This document shows, piece by piece, positions 41,205 through 49,364 of a stretch of 49,557 nucleotides of DNA. Made by a program: the position numbers and the translations under genes. The number at the start of each line of letters is the position of its first letter. Positions within the stretch are counted from its first letter, which is position 1. Below the pieces are notes generated by a model that ran no database searches, was not told where the DNA came from, and saw only the letters and a program-made list of their open reading frames with translations. Origin of the DNA: Thermoplasmata archaeon (GTDB taxonomy: Archaea; Thermoplasmatota; Thermoplasmata; Thermoplasmatales; GCA-001856825). The stretch is taken from the NCBI GenBank assembly GCA_021797855.1, contig JAJZYX010000007.1, positions 1-49,557 of the forward strand, given 5' to 3'.

Positions 41205-41852
41205 ATGGTGCTTCTTGAACCCGGAATATTTCTCGCTGCAATGGGAATCACACTCCTGGAAATTTCCGAAGCCTCAGCAGTCGGTCTTGCCATCTCCGCA
41301 GAAGGGGGGAACAAGACATTCCTTTACGTTGCATTTGGGATTCTTATCGTTTTTGTAATAACCTTCGCAGTTGGCCAGCAGATTGCAAGGTTACCAATAC
41401 TCTTCGTGAGAATAATAGCAGCAGTACTCCTCCTATATTTCGGTCTTAGGCTCGCAAGGAGTGCTAGAAGGGCAGTTGTAAGGGCTAGGAATACCGGGTT
41501 CACGAATGAAGAGAGCATAGAGAAGGGTGTTTTCTATACCGCGTTCTCCGTTGGTCTGGTTGAAGCGTTCGAGGCCGCGATAGTGCTCGTTGCCCTAATT
41601 CCCAATGGTTTTTATTCCACTATATACGGAATGGTGGTTGGACTCTTGATAGTAGTGGCCGGAACTGTCGTATTGAAAACGCAGGTCAGAAAGATAAAAC
41701 AAGCGAATATGAAGGTGGTTGTATCCGCCCTGCTCCTTTCGTTCTCAGCTTTCTGGTTTGTCGAGGCCATTACGGCTTTATCAGATCTATGGCTGATCCC
41801 TCTATTCTTGATCTTCGGGATTGGTGTATATCTGTTTGCCCACAGAAAGTAA
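41205..41852 (+). CDS. COG4280/GDT1-like integral membrane protein
   Basis: The 215-residue protein has six predicted helices arranged as an internal repeat. Helix 1 carries L-L-E-I-S-E-A-S-A-V-G-L-A and helix 4 V-E-A-F-E-A-A-I-V-L-V, so each half has an E-x-x-E-A motif. The arrangement recalls UPF0016/GDT1 and related cation transporters. Function is unproven. Two basic loops (R-S-A-R-R-A-V-V-R-A-R) suggest a cytoplasmic linker. Confidence 0.65.
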   Translation: MVLLEPGIFLAAMGITLLEISEASAVGLAISAEGGNKTFLYVAFGILIVFVITFAVGQQIARLPILFVRIIAAVLLLYFGLRLARSARRAVVRARNTGFTNEESIEKGVFYTAFSVGLVEAFEAAIVLVALIPNGFYSTIYGMVVGLLIVVAGTVVLKTQVRKIKQANMKVVVSALLLSFSAFWFVEAITALSDLWLIPLFLIFGIGVYLFAHRK

Positions 41853-41911
41853 GGGTGAAAATAACAACGAAGGCATGGGAGTCCTGGTCGCCTCACTAAC
41901 GCAGGAAGCGG

Positions 41912-42274
41912 TTACCATACCCCCTGTCTACTGAACCACTTTCTAACTCCTTCAGGTACCACTAGGTAAACGATAACCAAACCTCCTAACATCGTGCCAA
42001 CAGGGAAATTCAGGATCGCAACGAGTACAGCGACTACTATACCGAGAGCCCACCCAATCTTGGCTCCCTTCCAGAACCAGTAGGATGTCAATAGCCATAC
42101 CATGCCAATCAATAGCCTAAGGGGGAAAGCTGTCCCACCAGGGAAATGAATTCCAAACAGAAAGTCGATGATTACGGAGGCGAATGAAAGGAAAGAACGG
42201 AGCATCTCTACCAGTCCTATAAGTGCCGCAGCTATAGCCAGGAATGCAACTCCCAATGGCCTATTCATGAGCAT
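41912..42274 (-). CDS. Small four-helix membrane protein, unknown function
   Basis: The 120-residue protein has about four hydrophobic segments (8-28, 32-44, 52-66, 73-105) and a basic C-terminus (V-R-K-W-F-S-R-Q). I see no catalytic motif and no family I can name. It is convergent with the COG4280-like gene. Confidence 0.65.
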   Translation of the reverse strand: MLMNRPLGVAFLAIAAALIGLVEMLRSFLSFASVIIDFLFGIHFPGGTAFPLRLLIGMVWLLTSYWFWKGAKIGWALGIVVAVLVAILNFPVGTMLGGLVIVYLVVPEGVRKWFSRQGVW

Positions 42275-42598
42275 TTCATAAGGGTGGGGGTATAATTCGT
42301 TTGGTACAATTTTCTACTCGTATTTTCTACTCGTTAGACCCTAAAGGAAGAATGGTCACCCTTATAGAATGGATGCGGTCTGTTAGGTTGCCACCCTTGG
42401 TGAATTCTTCTTGTAATTGTCTTGTGTTTCAGGACCTGATATGAAAATTGACCAAATGCATCAGTCTCCTAAGGGGTTTACTCCATTCCAAATCCCCTAA
42501 AAAGGGTCGACAGGAGTGAAGGCGGATTGAATCCCATTTATAAAGCCCTTTTTAGGCCATCACATCTTTTCGTGAGGTTTTAATTCACCGTTTTTCGA
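42275..42598. other. Gap with a 13-base tandem repeat
   Basis: TTTTCTACTCGTA is repeated back to back near 42310-42334, the second copy ending in T instead of A. No gene is visible; the right end is A+T-rich. Confidence 0.5.
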
Positions 42599-42973
42599 CT
42601 ACTTTGTGGTAGCTTTAGCCGCAACAACGTCAATCTCAACCAAAACTCCTTCAGAAGCGAACCCAGTCACCACGGTCGTCCTGGCAGGTGGATTATCCTT
42701 GAAGTACCTCCCGAACAGGTCGTTCATTCTATTGAAATCCCCGCCATAGGCGAGAAAAACAGAGACTTTGACAACATCATTTAGGCTGGAACCAGATGCA
42801 TCAAGTATCTTCTTTATCTTTTCCATCGCATTGTCAAATTGCTGGTCAAAATTCAGAACCCTGTTTGGGACGTTTCCTGTCTGACCAGACAGAAATATAT
42901 GGTCTCCTGAGACTACAGCGTGAGAATACGGACCTCCCTTCGGTATATCGGGGACATTAATTGCTTTGTTCAT
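42599..42973 (-). CDS. ridA: RidA-family reactive intermediate deaminase
   Basis: The 124-residue protein has the RidA pattern: a P-x-x-x-P-Y-S-H-A-V start, L-S-G-Q-T-G, the catalytic Arg in N-P-P-A-R-T-T-V and a closing V-E-I-D-V-V-A. RidA hydrolyses reactive imines/enamines formed by PLP enzymes, which fits the threonine synthase and aminotransferase genes in the window. Standard length. Confidence 0.94.
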   Translation of the reverse strand: MNKAINVPDIPKGGPYSHAVVSGDHIFLSGQTGNVPNRVLNFDQQFDNAMEKIKKILDASGSSLNDVVKVSVFLAYGGDFNRMNDLFGRYFKDNPPARTTVVTGFASEGVLVEIDVVAAKATTK

Positions 42974-43068
42974 CTTTTATTATAATAACTCGCTATATTT
43001 AGTTTGCATCAAAAAGTCCCAACATGAGCATGGGTTTGACATCAAGAGGAAAAAATTATTCCTCAGCA

Positions 43069-43141
43069 TGGGCCCGGCCGGATTTGAACCGGCGGCCTTC
43101 GCTGTGTGAGAGCGATGTCATAACCACTAGACCACGAGCCC
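43069..43141 (-). tRNA. tRNA-Val (anticodon CAC)
   Basis: The reverse complement gives acceptor GGGCTCG/CGGGCCC with one G-T pair, anticodon stem TCGCT/AGCGA around CTCACAC (anticodon CAC), T arm GCCGGTTCAAATCCGGC, discriminator A. No intron and no CCA encoded. Confidence 0.95.
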
Positions 43142-43263
43142 TGAGGATAATTTTGTGGACTATAATTACCTTTACTCGTGCAGTCCCCAAGTCAAGTTGG
43201 GTAGCCATCTTCAAAATACAAATCTTCCATTTAATGAGATGATAATCTTTTATCTTTTTAGTG

Positions 43264-44271
43264 ATGAGGTCTCTGTTGAACGATTATTCTCTCTCAAACT
43301 ATGATTTCAATCTTCCGAGGGAGTTGATAAGACAGGTTCCTCCAGACGAGAGGACGGACTGCAGGCTGATGGTCCTAGAAAAGGAGAGGATAACCCACAC
43401 GGAGTTTCCGAAGATCCTGGACATCCTGGAGAAGGGGGATCTCTTGATACTTAACAAGACGAGGGTAAGGAGGTCCCTTGTATACGGATCGAAGACTACA
43501 GGTGGAAAACTGGAGATAAATTTCCTGAGGAAGGAGAAGGAAGGATTCATTGCACTGATAAAGGGACGGATCAGGGAAGGGGAAGAGATTTACGTTGGGG
43601 GGAAGAATGTGAGGGTGACAACCAATCAGGAAGGTTTCCGGGTGATAGAAGGGAATCTGGATTGGGATTTCATTGAGGGAATTGGTCACCTTCCTTTGCC
43701 ACCGTACGTCAAGGAGAGAAGAGATTTCCCATACTATCAGAATGAGGTGGGGGATACAACAGGATCAATCGCAGCTCCAACCGCGAGTCTCCACTTCAGC
43801 AAGAGTCTCCTAGATTCACTGATCAAGAAAGGGGTGAAGGTAAAGTATGTCCTGCTGGAGGTTGGGTATGGGACTTATAAGGAGATCAAGGACGACTGCA
43901 TCAGAAAACACGTTGTGGATGAAGAGGAAATCGAGGTACCTGGAGATGTGGTATCTGAGATAGAAGGGGCAAAAGGGAAAGTTGTGGCCGTTGGAACGAC
44001 AGTGGTCAGATCCCTTGAGACATCCTCATACCCAGGAAGACTGATACCATACAAGGGACTGACGAGAATATTCATATACCCTGGATGGAAGTTCAATTCC
44101 AACCTGACACACCTTGTAACAAATTTCCATATCCCCAGGAGCTCCCTTCTCTCTCTTGTGTATGCTTTCGGCGGGGAAGAGAGGATAAAAACCGCATACA
44201 AGGAGGCGATATCTAAGAGATATTATTTCTACAGCCTCGGTGACGCAATGCTTATGGATAGGGCACCTTAA
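43264..44271 (+). CDS. queA: QueA-like S-adenosylmethionine:tRNA ribosyltransferase-isomerase
   Basis: The 335-residue protein is collinear with bacterial QueA: N-terminal F-N-L-P-R-E-L-I-R-Q-V-P, G-D-L-L-I-L-N-K-T-R-V, T-G-G-K-L-E-I-N, G-H-L-P-L-P-P-Y, A-A-P-T-A-S-L-H-F, V-G-Y-G-T, G-T-T-V-V-R-S-L-E, I-Y-P-G and the C-terminal G-D-A-M-L. In bacteria the enzyme adds an epoxycyclopentane from SAM to preQ1 in the tRNA anticodon. Archaea usually make archaeosine at position 15 and lack this step, so the role here is open. GTG 43261 or a downstream TTG are alternative starts. It overlaps pfdB by 4 bases, convergent. Confidence 0.9.
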   Translation: MRSLLNDYSLSNYDFNLPRELIRQVPPDERTDCRLMVLEKERITHTEFPKILDILEKGDLLILNKTRVRRSLVYGSKTTGGKLEINFLRKEKEGFIALIKGRIREGEEIYVGGKNVRVTTNQEGFRVIEGNLDWDFIEGIGHLPLPPYVKERRDFPYYQNEVGDTTGSIAAPTASLHFSKSLLDSLIKKGVKVKYVLLEVGYGTYKEIKDDCIRKHVVDEEEIEVPGDVVSEIEGAKGKVVAVGTTVVRSLETSSYPGRLIPYKGLTRIFIYPGWKFNSNLTHLVTNFHIPRSSLLSLVYAFGGEERIKTAYKEAISKRYYFYSLGDAMLMDRAP

Positions 44272-44633
44272 TTTTTAGAATTCCCTTTCTGGTAGAGCTT
44301 GTTGATCTCGTCAGAAATGCTCTTTAGCTTTGCGTTCAGCTGATTAACTTGCTCCTTTATGGACTTCAGCCTCATTTCTGAGATCTCAACATCCTCCTCG
44401 ATTTCTTTTTTGAAAGATTCTACATCCTTCACCTTTACTAGTATTGCGCCCACTTCCCTGTAGATCTCGTCGTCTTCCTTGGACTTATTTAGGTATTCAA
44501 GCGTTTTCTTGTCCTCTCTCGCCTTCACTTCATACTGATATTGCTGCGCAAGGAGGGTTTCCAGCTGCTTTTGTAGGGTCTCTGCCTGCTTAACCTGATC
44601 TTGTAGGTACGGCCCAAGATTTAGATCTACCAT
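44268..44633 (-). CDS. pfdB: Prefoldin beta subunit
   Basis: The 121-residue protein is a long coiled-coil pair flanking a short beta hairpin (Y-R-E-V-G-A-I-L-V-K-V), the archaeal prefoldin beta plan. Four beta subunits join two alpha subunits in a jellyfish-shaped co-chaperone that passes unfolded proteins to the thermosome. The alpha gene is not in the window. It is convergent with queA. Confidence 0.95.
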   Translation of the reverse strand: MVDLNLGPYLQDQVKQAETLQKQLETLLAQQYQYEVKAREDKKTLEYLNKSKEDDEIYREVGAILVKVKDVESFKKEIEEDVEISEMRLKSIKEQVNQLNAKLKSISDEINKLYQKGNSKN

Positions 44634-44745
44634 TGTTTCCGGATAATTAGATGGAATATTAAATTATAGATGTTTTCCAGACGAACACTGTTTCCACGAT
44701 CTTATTTCGTGAAGAAGATAAAGATTGACTTCAGCGCATCTAAAT

Positions 44746-45471
44746 TCATAGGTTTCCGCAAACTTTGCACTCCTCGTTCCTGGGTATGGGCAGTATGTCA
44801 AGTACCGGCTTCCAGACATCCATATAAACCAACTCCCCCTGCGATTCCCTATTGATTAGAAACTTAATCGCGGATGTCACTGCAAGGGAGGATATGGCCC
44901 TGATGGCAGTTGGCACTACTCCCTGAATAGTGCAGGCGACCCCTTCGCCCCTGTCGGGATACCCGAAGCACGATAGGCATGAAGTTTTTCCCGGAATTAT
45001 TGTCTTTACATAGCCGAATGTCCCCTCTACCGCGGTGAATATCCAGGGTTTCCTGAGTCTGGCCGAGACCACATTGATAACATTTCTTGCATCGTAGTTG
45101 TCCGTTCCGTCCATTATCAGGTCAACCTGGGAGAGTATCTCGTCTGCATTGTTGAAGGATAGTCTCTTGTCTATTGCGTTCACCTGGGTTTCTCCGTTGA
45201 TTCTGAGCAACTCAGTTCTTGCAACATCCACCTTCTTCAGTCCAATGTCATCTTCCTTGTACATTGCCTGCCTGTTCAGGTTGCTTGGTTCTATCTTATC
45301 ATCATCTACAATGGTGATCTTTCCTACTCCCATCCTAACAAACATTTCAGCTATTGACGACCCGGTACCTCCCATCCCTATGACAGCTATTGACGATTCC
45401 TCTATTATCCTCTGCCCGGAAGGAAATATCTCCTTGACAGCAACCTGGCTGAGATACCTTTCCATCTGCAT
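44746..45471 (-). CDS. moeB: E1-like ThiF/MoeB/UBA family adenylyltransferase
   Basis: The 241-residue protein has the nucleotide loop G-M-G-G-T-G-S (from about 31), D-D-D-K-I-E-P-S-N-L-N-R-Q (with the adenylation Arg), a zinc site formed by C-L-S-C and the C-terminal C-K-V-C and L-I-M-D-G-T-D-N. It activates the C-terminal Gly-Gly of MoaD-type carriers with ATP. Its neighbours moaD, moaA and moaE say molybdopterin, though dual use for thiolation is known in archaea. Confidence 0.92.
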   Translation of the reverse strand: MQMERYLSQVAVKEIFPSGQRIIEESSIAVIGMGGTGSSIAEMFVRMGVGKITIVDDDKIEPSNLNRQAMYKEDDIGLKKVDVARTELLRINGETQVNAIDKRLSFNNADEILSQVDLIMDGTDNYDARNVINVVSARLRKPWIFTAVEGTFGYVKTIIPGKTSCLSCFGYPDRGEGVACTIQGVVPTAIRAISSLAVTSAIKFLINRESQGELVYMDVWKPVLDILPIPRNEECKVCGNL

Positions 45472-45499
45472 GGAATGTTATTGAAGAACGAATAATAAG

Positions 45500-45739
45500 T
45501 TATCCTCCGCTTACCGGTGGAAAAATTGAAACCGTAGCACCGTCTGAAATTTGCGCCTCTTCTCCTACAAACTTGTCGTTGATTGCAATAAGGGAGCGCC
45601 TATCTTCCTTGAGTTTCGGATGTCTTTCCCTCACTATGTTCAGCAGATCTCTGAGCGTAATGATGTCAGTTTCGATGTCCTCCATCCTGGTGCCTGCGTA
45701 ATCCGCATATTTCGCGTAGTACTTAATATGAACCTTCAT
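45500..45739 (-). CDS. moaD: MoaD/ThiS-like ubiquitin-fold sulfur carrier
   Basis: From ATG 45739, the 79-residue protein ends in a Gly-Gly (V-S-G-G), the thiocarboxylated tail of MoaD proteins. It starts M-K-V-H-I-K-Y-Y-A-K; a longer frame to 45808 has an unrelated N-terminus and overlaps moaA more. It overlaps the end of moaA by 17 bases and precedes moeB by 28 bases. Confidence 0.93.
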   Translation of the reverse strand: MKVHIKYYAKYADYAGTRMEDIETDIITLRDLLNIVRERHPKLKEDRRSLIAINDKFVGEEAQISDGATVSIFPPVSGG

Positions 45740-46679
45740 CGGCCTCCCTCCAGTATGGAACCCTGGCATAAACTGCCTCCCTGAACATATCGAGGACTCC
45801 TGCATCATCCTTGCCCCTGAATGCGAAGAGCTGATCGCCTCTGTTAAGGCAAGTCTGGAATTCTCCCTTAGACGTTACCCTTAATCTTGTGCAGTGATTG
45901 CAAAAATCAGCATTCCTTTGAGGTCTTACGAATTCCACTGTTCCCCAATGCCCAGTCAACGACTGGAGGTGAATCCTCTTTCTGTTATGAAGGGAATTAT
46001 ACTCAACAGACTTCGCCCTCTTTGCTAGTTTCTCTTCAATTATACGTAGGTCGTAGTGGTATTTTTTGTAATTTTCAGAGTTTTCTCCCTTCCTGTCCGT
46101 CTCATATTCAATGAGCTGGAGCATCGCGCCTTTCCTGGCAGTGAAATCTATCATCTCCTCCACCTGATCCTCGTTTACTCCTTTCAGGACGACAAAGTTC
46201 ACCTTAACAGGATGGAGGCCTGCATCAAGGGCGGCATCTATCCCCTCCTCGACAACATCAAGCGCCTTAACCTTGGTGATTTCCACAAACTTGTCCTCCC
46301 TGATGGAATGCATCGATATGTTTATCCTGTTGAGTCCGGAATCCCTGAGACCTTTCACCCTTTCCTTTAAAAAATAGGCATTAGTTGTGAGCGAAATGTC
46401 ACCGTCAATGTGTCTTCTCGTCCTTGCGATTATGTCTTCAAGGTCCTTACGCATGAGCGGTTCCCCTCCTGTAAATTTTATTCTGTTGACCCCGTTTCTC
46501 GCAGCCACTTCAATCACCCTCTCAATTTCCTCGGGGGTTAGGGTCACGGCGTTTTCATCCGTCCCTTCCATGTGGCAGAAGAAACATTTGAAGTTGCAGG
46601 AAGCGTTGACCTGAATCCTGAGACTATTCAGAGGTCTTCCGAAATAGTCATGAAGCATTGGAAACTTTAACAGATTCAT
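45723..46679 (-). CDS. moaA: GTP 3',8-cyclase MoaA (radical SAM)
   Basis: The 318-residue protein has the radical SAM cluster C28-x3-C32-x2-C35, the G-G-E-P motif and the C-terminal second [4Fe-4S] cysteines (F-C-N-H-C ... T-C-L-N), the MoaA hallmark. It turns GTP into the cyclic pterin precursor. The MoaC partner is not in the window. It follows moaE by 37 bases. Confidence 0.96.
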   Translation of the reverse strand: MNLLKFPMLHDYFGRPLNSLRIQVNASCNFKCFFCHMEGTDENAVTLTPEEIERVIEVAARNGVNRIKFTGGEPLMRKDLEDIIARTRRHIDGDISLTTNAYFLKERVKGLRDSGLNRINISMHSIREDKFVEITKVKALDVVEEGIDAALDAGLHPVKVNFVVLKGVNEDQVEEMIDFTARKGAMLQLIEYETDRKGENSENYKKYHYDLRIIEEKLAKRAKSVEYNSLHNRKRIHLQSLTGHWGTVEFVRPQRNADFCNHCTRLRVTSKGEFQTCLNRGDQLFAFRGKDDAGVLDMFREAVYARVPYWREADEGSY

Positions 46680-46716
46680 ATATCAAAACTTTGTGAAGTG
46701 CAGAACGCAAAATAAG

Positions 46717-47121
46717 TCAGTGCCACGTCTCCTCCCCATCTACGAAGTGGTCCTTCTTCCAAATAGGAAGTCGCTCCTTTATTGCATCGACAATGAAACT
46801 GCACGCCTTGAAGCCTTCGTTCCTGTGGCCGGAATTTACAACAACTAGTAGTGAGATTTCGCCAGGATTGACTATCCCGATCCTGTGAACAGCTAGAGCA
46901 TCTATAAGATTGAACTTCTCCTTGGCTTCAGTTAATAGCCTGGTAAGCTCTTCAGTGGCCAGCTTCTCCTCGGCCTCGTAAAATAGGTATTCCAGTTCCC
47001 GGGAGGATTCGGTCTTTCTTACTATTCCCTGGAACGTGATGATTGATCCCACTCCCATATCGTATGATTTGAGGAAAGGCTCAACCTCAATTGGTTCCCT
47101 CTGGATTCTTCCCACTACCAT
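46717..47121 (-). CDS. moaE: Molybdopterin synthase catalytic subunit MoaE
   Basis: The 134-residue protein ends I-W-K-K-D-H-F-V-D-G-E-E-T-W, the MoaE signature, with the conserved Lys and H-R-N-E-G motif. It takes sulfur from MoaD thiocarboxylate to form molybdopterin. It is first in the moaE-moaA-moaD-moeB operon. Confidence 0.95.
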   Translation of the reverse strand: MVVGRIQREPIEVEPFLKSYDMGVGSIITFQGIVRKTESSRELEYLFYEAEEKLATEELTRLLTEAKEKFNLIDALAVHRIGIVNPGEISLLVVVNSGHRNEGFKACSFIVDAIKERLPIWKKDHFVDGEETWH

Positions 47122-47184
47122 CTATTACCTCCCCATTTTAATTCTGCGCTTCCAACGACCTGAAGTGGGAGAAATAAAGAGAGA

Positions 47185-48735
47185 TTATACTTCAAATCTT
47201 ACCCCCTGGGCAAGCGGTATGTCCTTACCCCAGTTTATAGTCACCGTCTGCCTCCTGGTATAGTTCTTCCATGCATCGCTTCCGCTCTCCCTTCCGCCAC
47301 CGGTATCCTTCTCCCCGCCGAACGCACCACCGATTTCAGCACCAGCAGTCGCCGTGTTTACGTTTGCCAGTCCACAGTCACTTCCCAGCGCTGAGAGGAA
47401 TCTCTCCTCCTCCCTCAAGTCCGTAGTAAAGATGCTAGAGGAGAGTCCCTGGGGCACCGAATTGTGTATCTTGATTGCCTCTTCAAGGGTTCTATACTTG
47501 AAAACGTACAGGATTGGCGCAAAAGTTTCCTCGCATGTAATTGGGGTCACCTTTGGCATCTCTATTATCGTGGGTTCTACATAGAATCCTCCTTCCAGGC
47601 CTTTCACTTTAACAGCCTTGCCTCCGACTAGAACTTTACCTCCCTCCTTCTTTGCCCTCTCAATAGCACCCAGGAAATTGGAAACAGCGTCTCCGTCTAT
47701 CAGTGGGCCAACCAGAACACCTTCTTCCAACGGATTTCCAACCTTCACCTTCCTGTATATATCCTTAAGCCTTGGCAAGAACTTATTGTAAATCCCTTCA
47801 TCGACGATCAATCTCCTTGTGGTTGTGCATCTCTGCCCAGCAGTTGCCAAGGCCCCGAAGGCTACTCCTTTGAGCGACAGTTCTATATTTGCTTTGGATG
47901 TGACAATTGATCCGTTGTTCCCCCCGAGTTCAAGAATGGTTTTCCCGAACCTTCTGGCTACGGTCTCAGATACGATCCTCCCCGATTTAACGGAGCCTGT
48001 GAATGAGATCAGCTTAACTCTTGGATCAGCGGATAACAGGTTCCCTATTTCAAAACCTCCGCCTGTTATTAAGCTGAATATTTCGGGATAATTATATTCC
48101 TTTACCACCTTGGTAATTATCTTCATCACTGATATAGCCGTAAGTAGGGCCTTAGAAGATGGCTTCCATATTACCGTATCACCCACTACTGCAGCGATGA
48201 AAGAGTTCCATGACCAGACGGAGGACGGGAAATTAAATGACGTTATTACCCCAATGACCCCAAGAGGCAAGTATTGTTCGTACATCCTGTGTTCAAACCT
48301 CTCACTTGCCATCTGAAGCCCATGAAGCTGTCTTGACAGGCCGACTGCGAAGTCTGCGATATCTATCATTTCCTGTATCTCCCCCTCCCCTTCCACCTTA
48401 GTCTTGCCCGTCTCCAGGGAAACTATTCTCCCGAGCTTGCTTTTCTGGATTCTAAGCTCGTTTCCGATCAACCTGATGAGCTCCCCCCTCTGTGGCGGTG
48501 TTAGGGCAACCCATTCCTCATAGGCTGCCTCAGATCTTCCCACCACACGTTCATAATCCTTCTTTGAGCCCGTAATTACAGTTGCAATTGCCCTCCCGTC
48601 AATTGGACTTATCGAAGTGACTCTCTTGCCTGAGGGTTTGGCGACCCATCCGTTCGAGTAGACGCCAGAATTCACCGAATTCAATTCCAAGTCCCTCAGG
48701 ATATCCTTCCTTAGGGAATTTAGATCAGTGCTCAT
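47185..48735 (-). CDS. ALDH7 (antiquitin)-type aldehyde dehydrogenase
   Basis: The 516-residue protein has the ALDH7 markers N-F-P-S-S-V-W, L-E-L-G-G-N-N with Glu269, G-Q-R-C-T-T-T-R-R with catalytic Cys303, and a C-terminal G-G-A-F-G-G-E-K-D-T-G-G-G-R-E-S-G-S-D-A-W. ALDH7 members oxidise alpha-aminoadipic semialdehyde and related aldehydes. It is distinct from the aldehyde dehydrogenase at 36-37 kb. Substrate here unknown. Confidence 0.94.
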   Translation of the reverse strand: MSTDLNSLRKDILRDLELNSVNSGVYSNGWVAKPSGKRVTSISPIDGRAIATVITGSKKDYERVVGRSEAAYEEWVALTPPQRGELIRLIGNELRIQKSKLGRIVSLETGKTKVEGEGEIQEMIDIADFAVGLSRQLHGLQMASERFEHRMYEQYLPLGVIGVITSFNFPSSVWSWNSFIAAVVGDTVIWKPSSKALLTAISVMKIITKVVKEYNYPEIFSLITGGGFEIGNLLSADPRVKLISFTGSVKSGRIVSETVARRFGKTILELGGNNGSIVTSKANIELSLKGVAFGALATAGQRCTTTRRLIVDEGIYNKFLPRLKDIYRKVKVGNPLEEGVLVGPLIDGDAVSNFLGAIERAKKEGGKVLVGGKAVKVKGLEGGFYVEPTIIEMPKVTPITCEETFAPILYVFKYRTLEEAIKIHNSVPQGLSSSIFTTDLREEERFLSALGSDCGLANVNTATAGAEIGGAFGGEKDTGGGRESGSDAWKNYTRRQTVTINWGKDIPLAQGVRFEV

Positions 48736-48748
48736 AACACCCTCATCC

Positions 48749-48757
48749 TTTTAATAG
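48749..48757 (+). promoter_or_regulatory. TATA box of tRNA-Arg(CCG)
   Basis: TTTTAATAG is 27-35 bases before the tRNA 5' end. Confidence 0.5.
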
Positions 48758-48783
48758 TAAAGTCTTTTACGCAAGTGCTCTAA

Positions 48784-48857
48784 GGGCTTGTGGTGTAGTC
48801 TGGATAGCACAGGAGCCTCCGGAGCTCCTGATTCGGGTTCAAATCCCGACAAGCCCG
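48784..48857 (+). tRNA. tRNA-Arg (anticodon CCG)
   Basis: Acceptor GGGCTTG/CAAGCCC, anticodon stem GGAGC/GCTCC around CTCCGGA (anticodon CCG), T arm TCGGGTTCAAATCCCGA, discriminator G. No intron. Its 3' end is followed by the A+T-rich right edge. Confidence 0.95.
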
Positions 48858-49364
48858 TATCATTTTTAGTCCCATGAAATACCACATATTTGAAAACGTT
48901 TTAACATTCCAGTTTCCTATATTTAAGGTGACCAGATCGCTACAGGTGTGTTTTATCAGTCAATCATATTTTTAACCGAGTAGGTAGGTTATGATTACCC
49001 GGATCGTTTCTTTGTACACATACAGCCCTGACAGTTCTTATGGAGTCTTTCGGTAAATTGTAATTTCTGTTGGTGTATTGGAAATATGAAGGAAGATTCC
49101 GAGAACACACCTTTGGGCGGCAACGCCGTTCGTGCGGGGAAGCAATTGAAACTTCAATTAAGGTCTTAAAGGACGGTAGTCATATTGTTCCAAACAAAAT
49201 AATAATAGTGTCATACGTAGAATTGGAACATTAAGTGGGTTGCGAAGGCCAGTTAGCCTTGTGAGGCATCTTTGTATTGTAGAGGCCAAAACATGCAATT
49301 CCAAAATTGCACAATAAAATATAAGTATTGAGGTATCGCTCAAGTGTTTAAGCGAATTGAAATT
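48858..49364. other. A+T-rich gap before the right-edge gene
   Basis: No firm gene. A plus-strand stretch (about 49138-49233) reads G-E-A-I-E-T-S-I-K-V-L-K-D-G-S-H-I-V-P without a start and may be a decayed frame. It has short inverted repeats (AATTGAA/TTCAATT near 49145; TGCAATT/AATTGCA near 49292) and a TATA-like AAAATATAAG near 49316. Confidence 0.45.
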
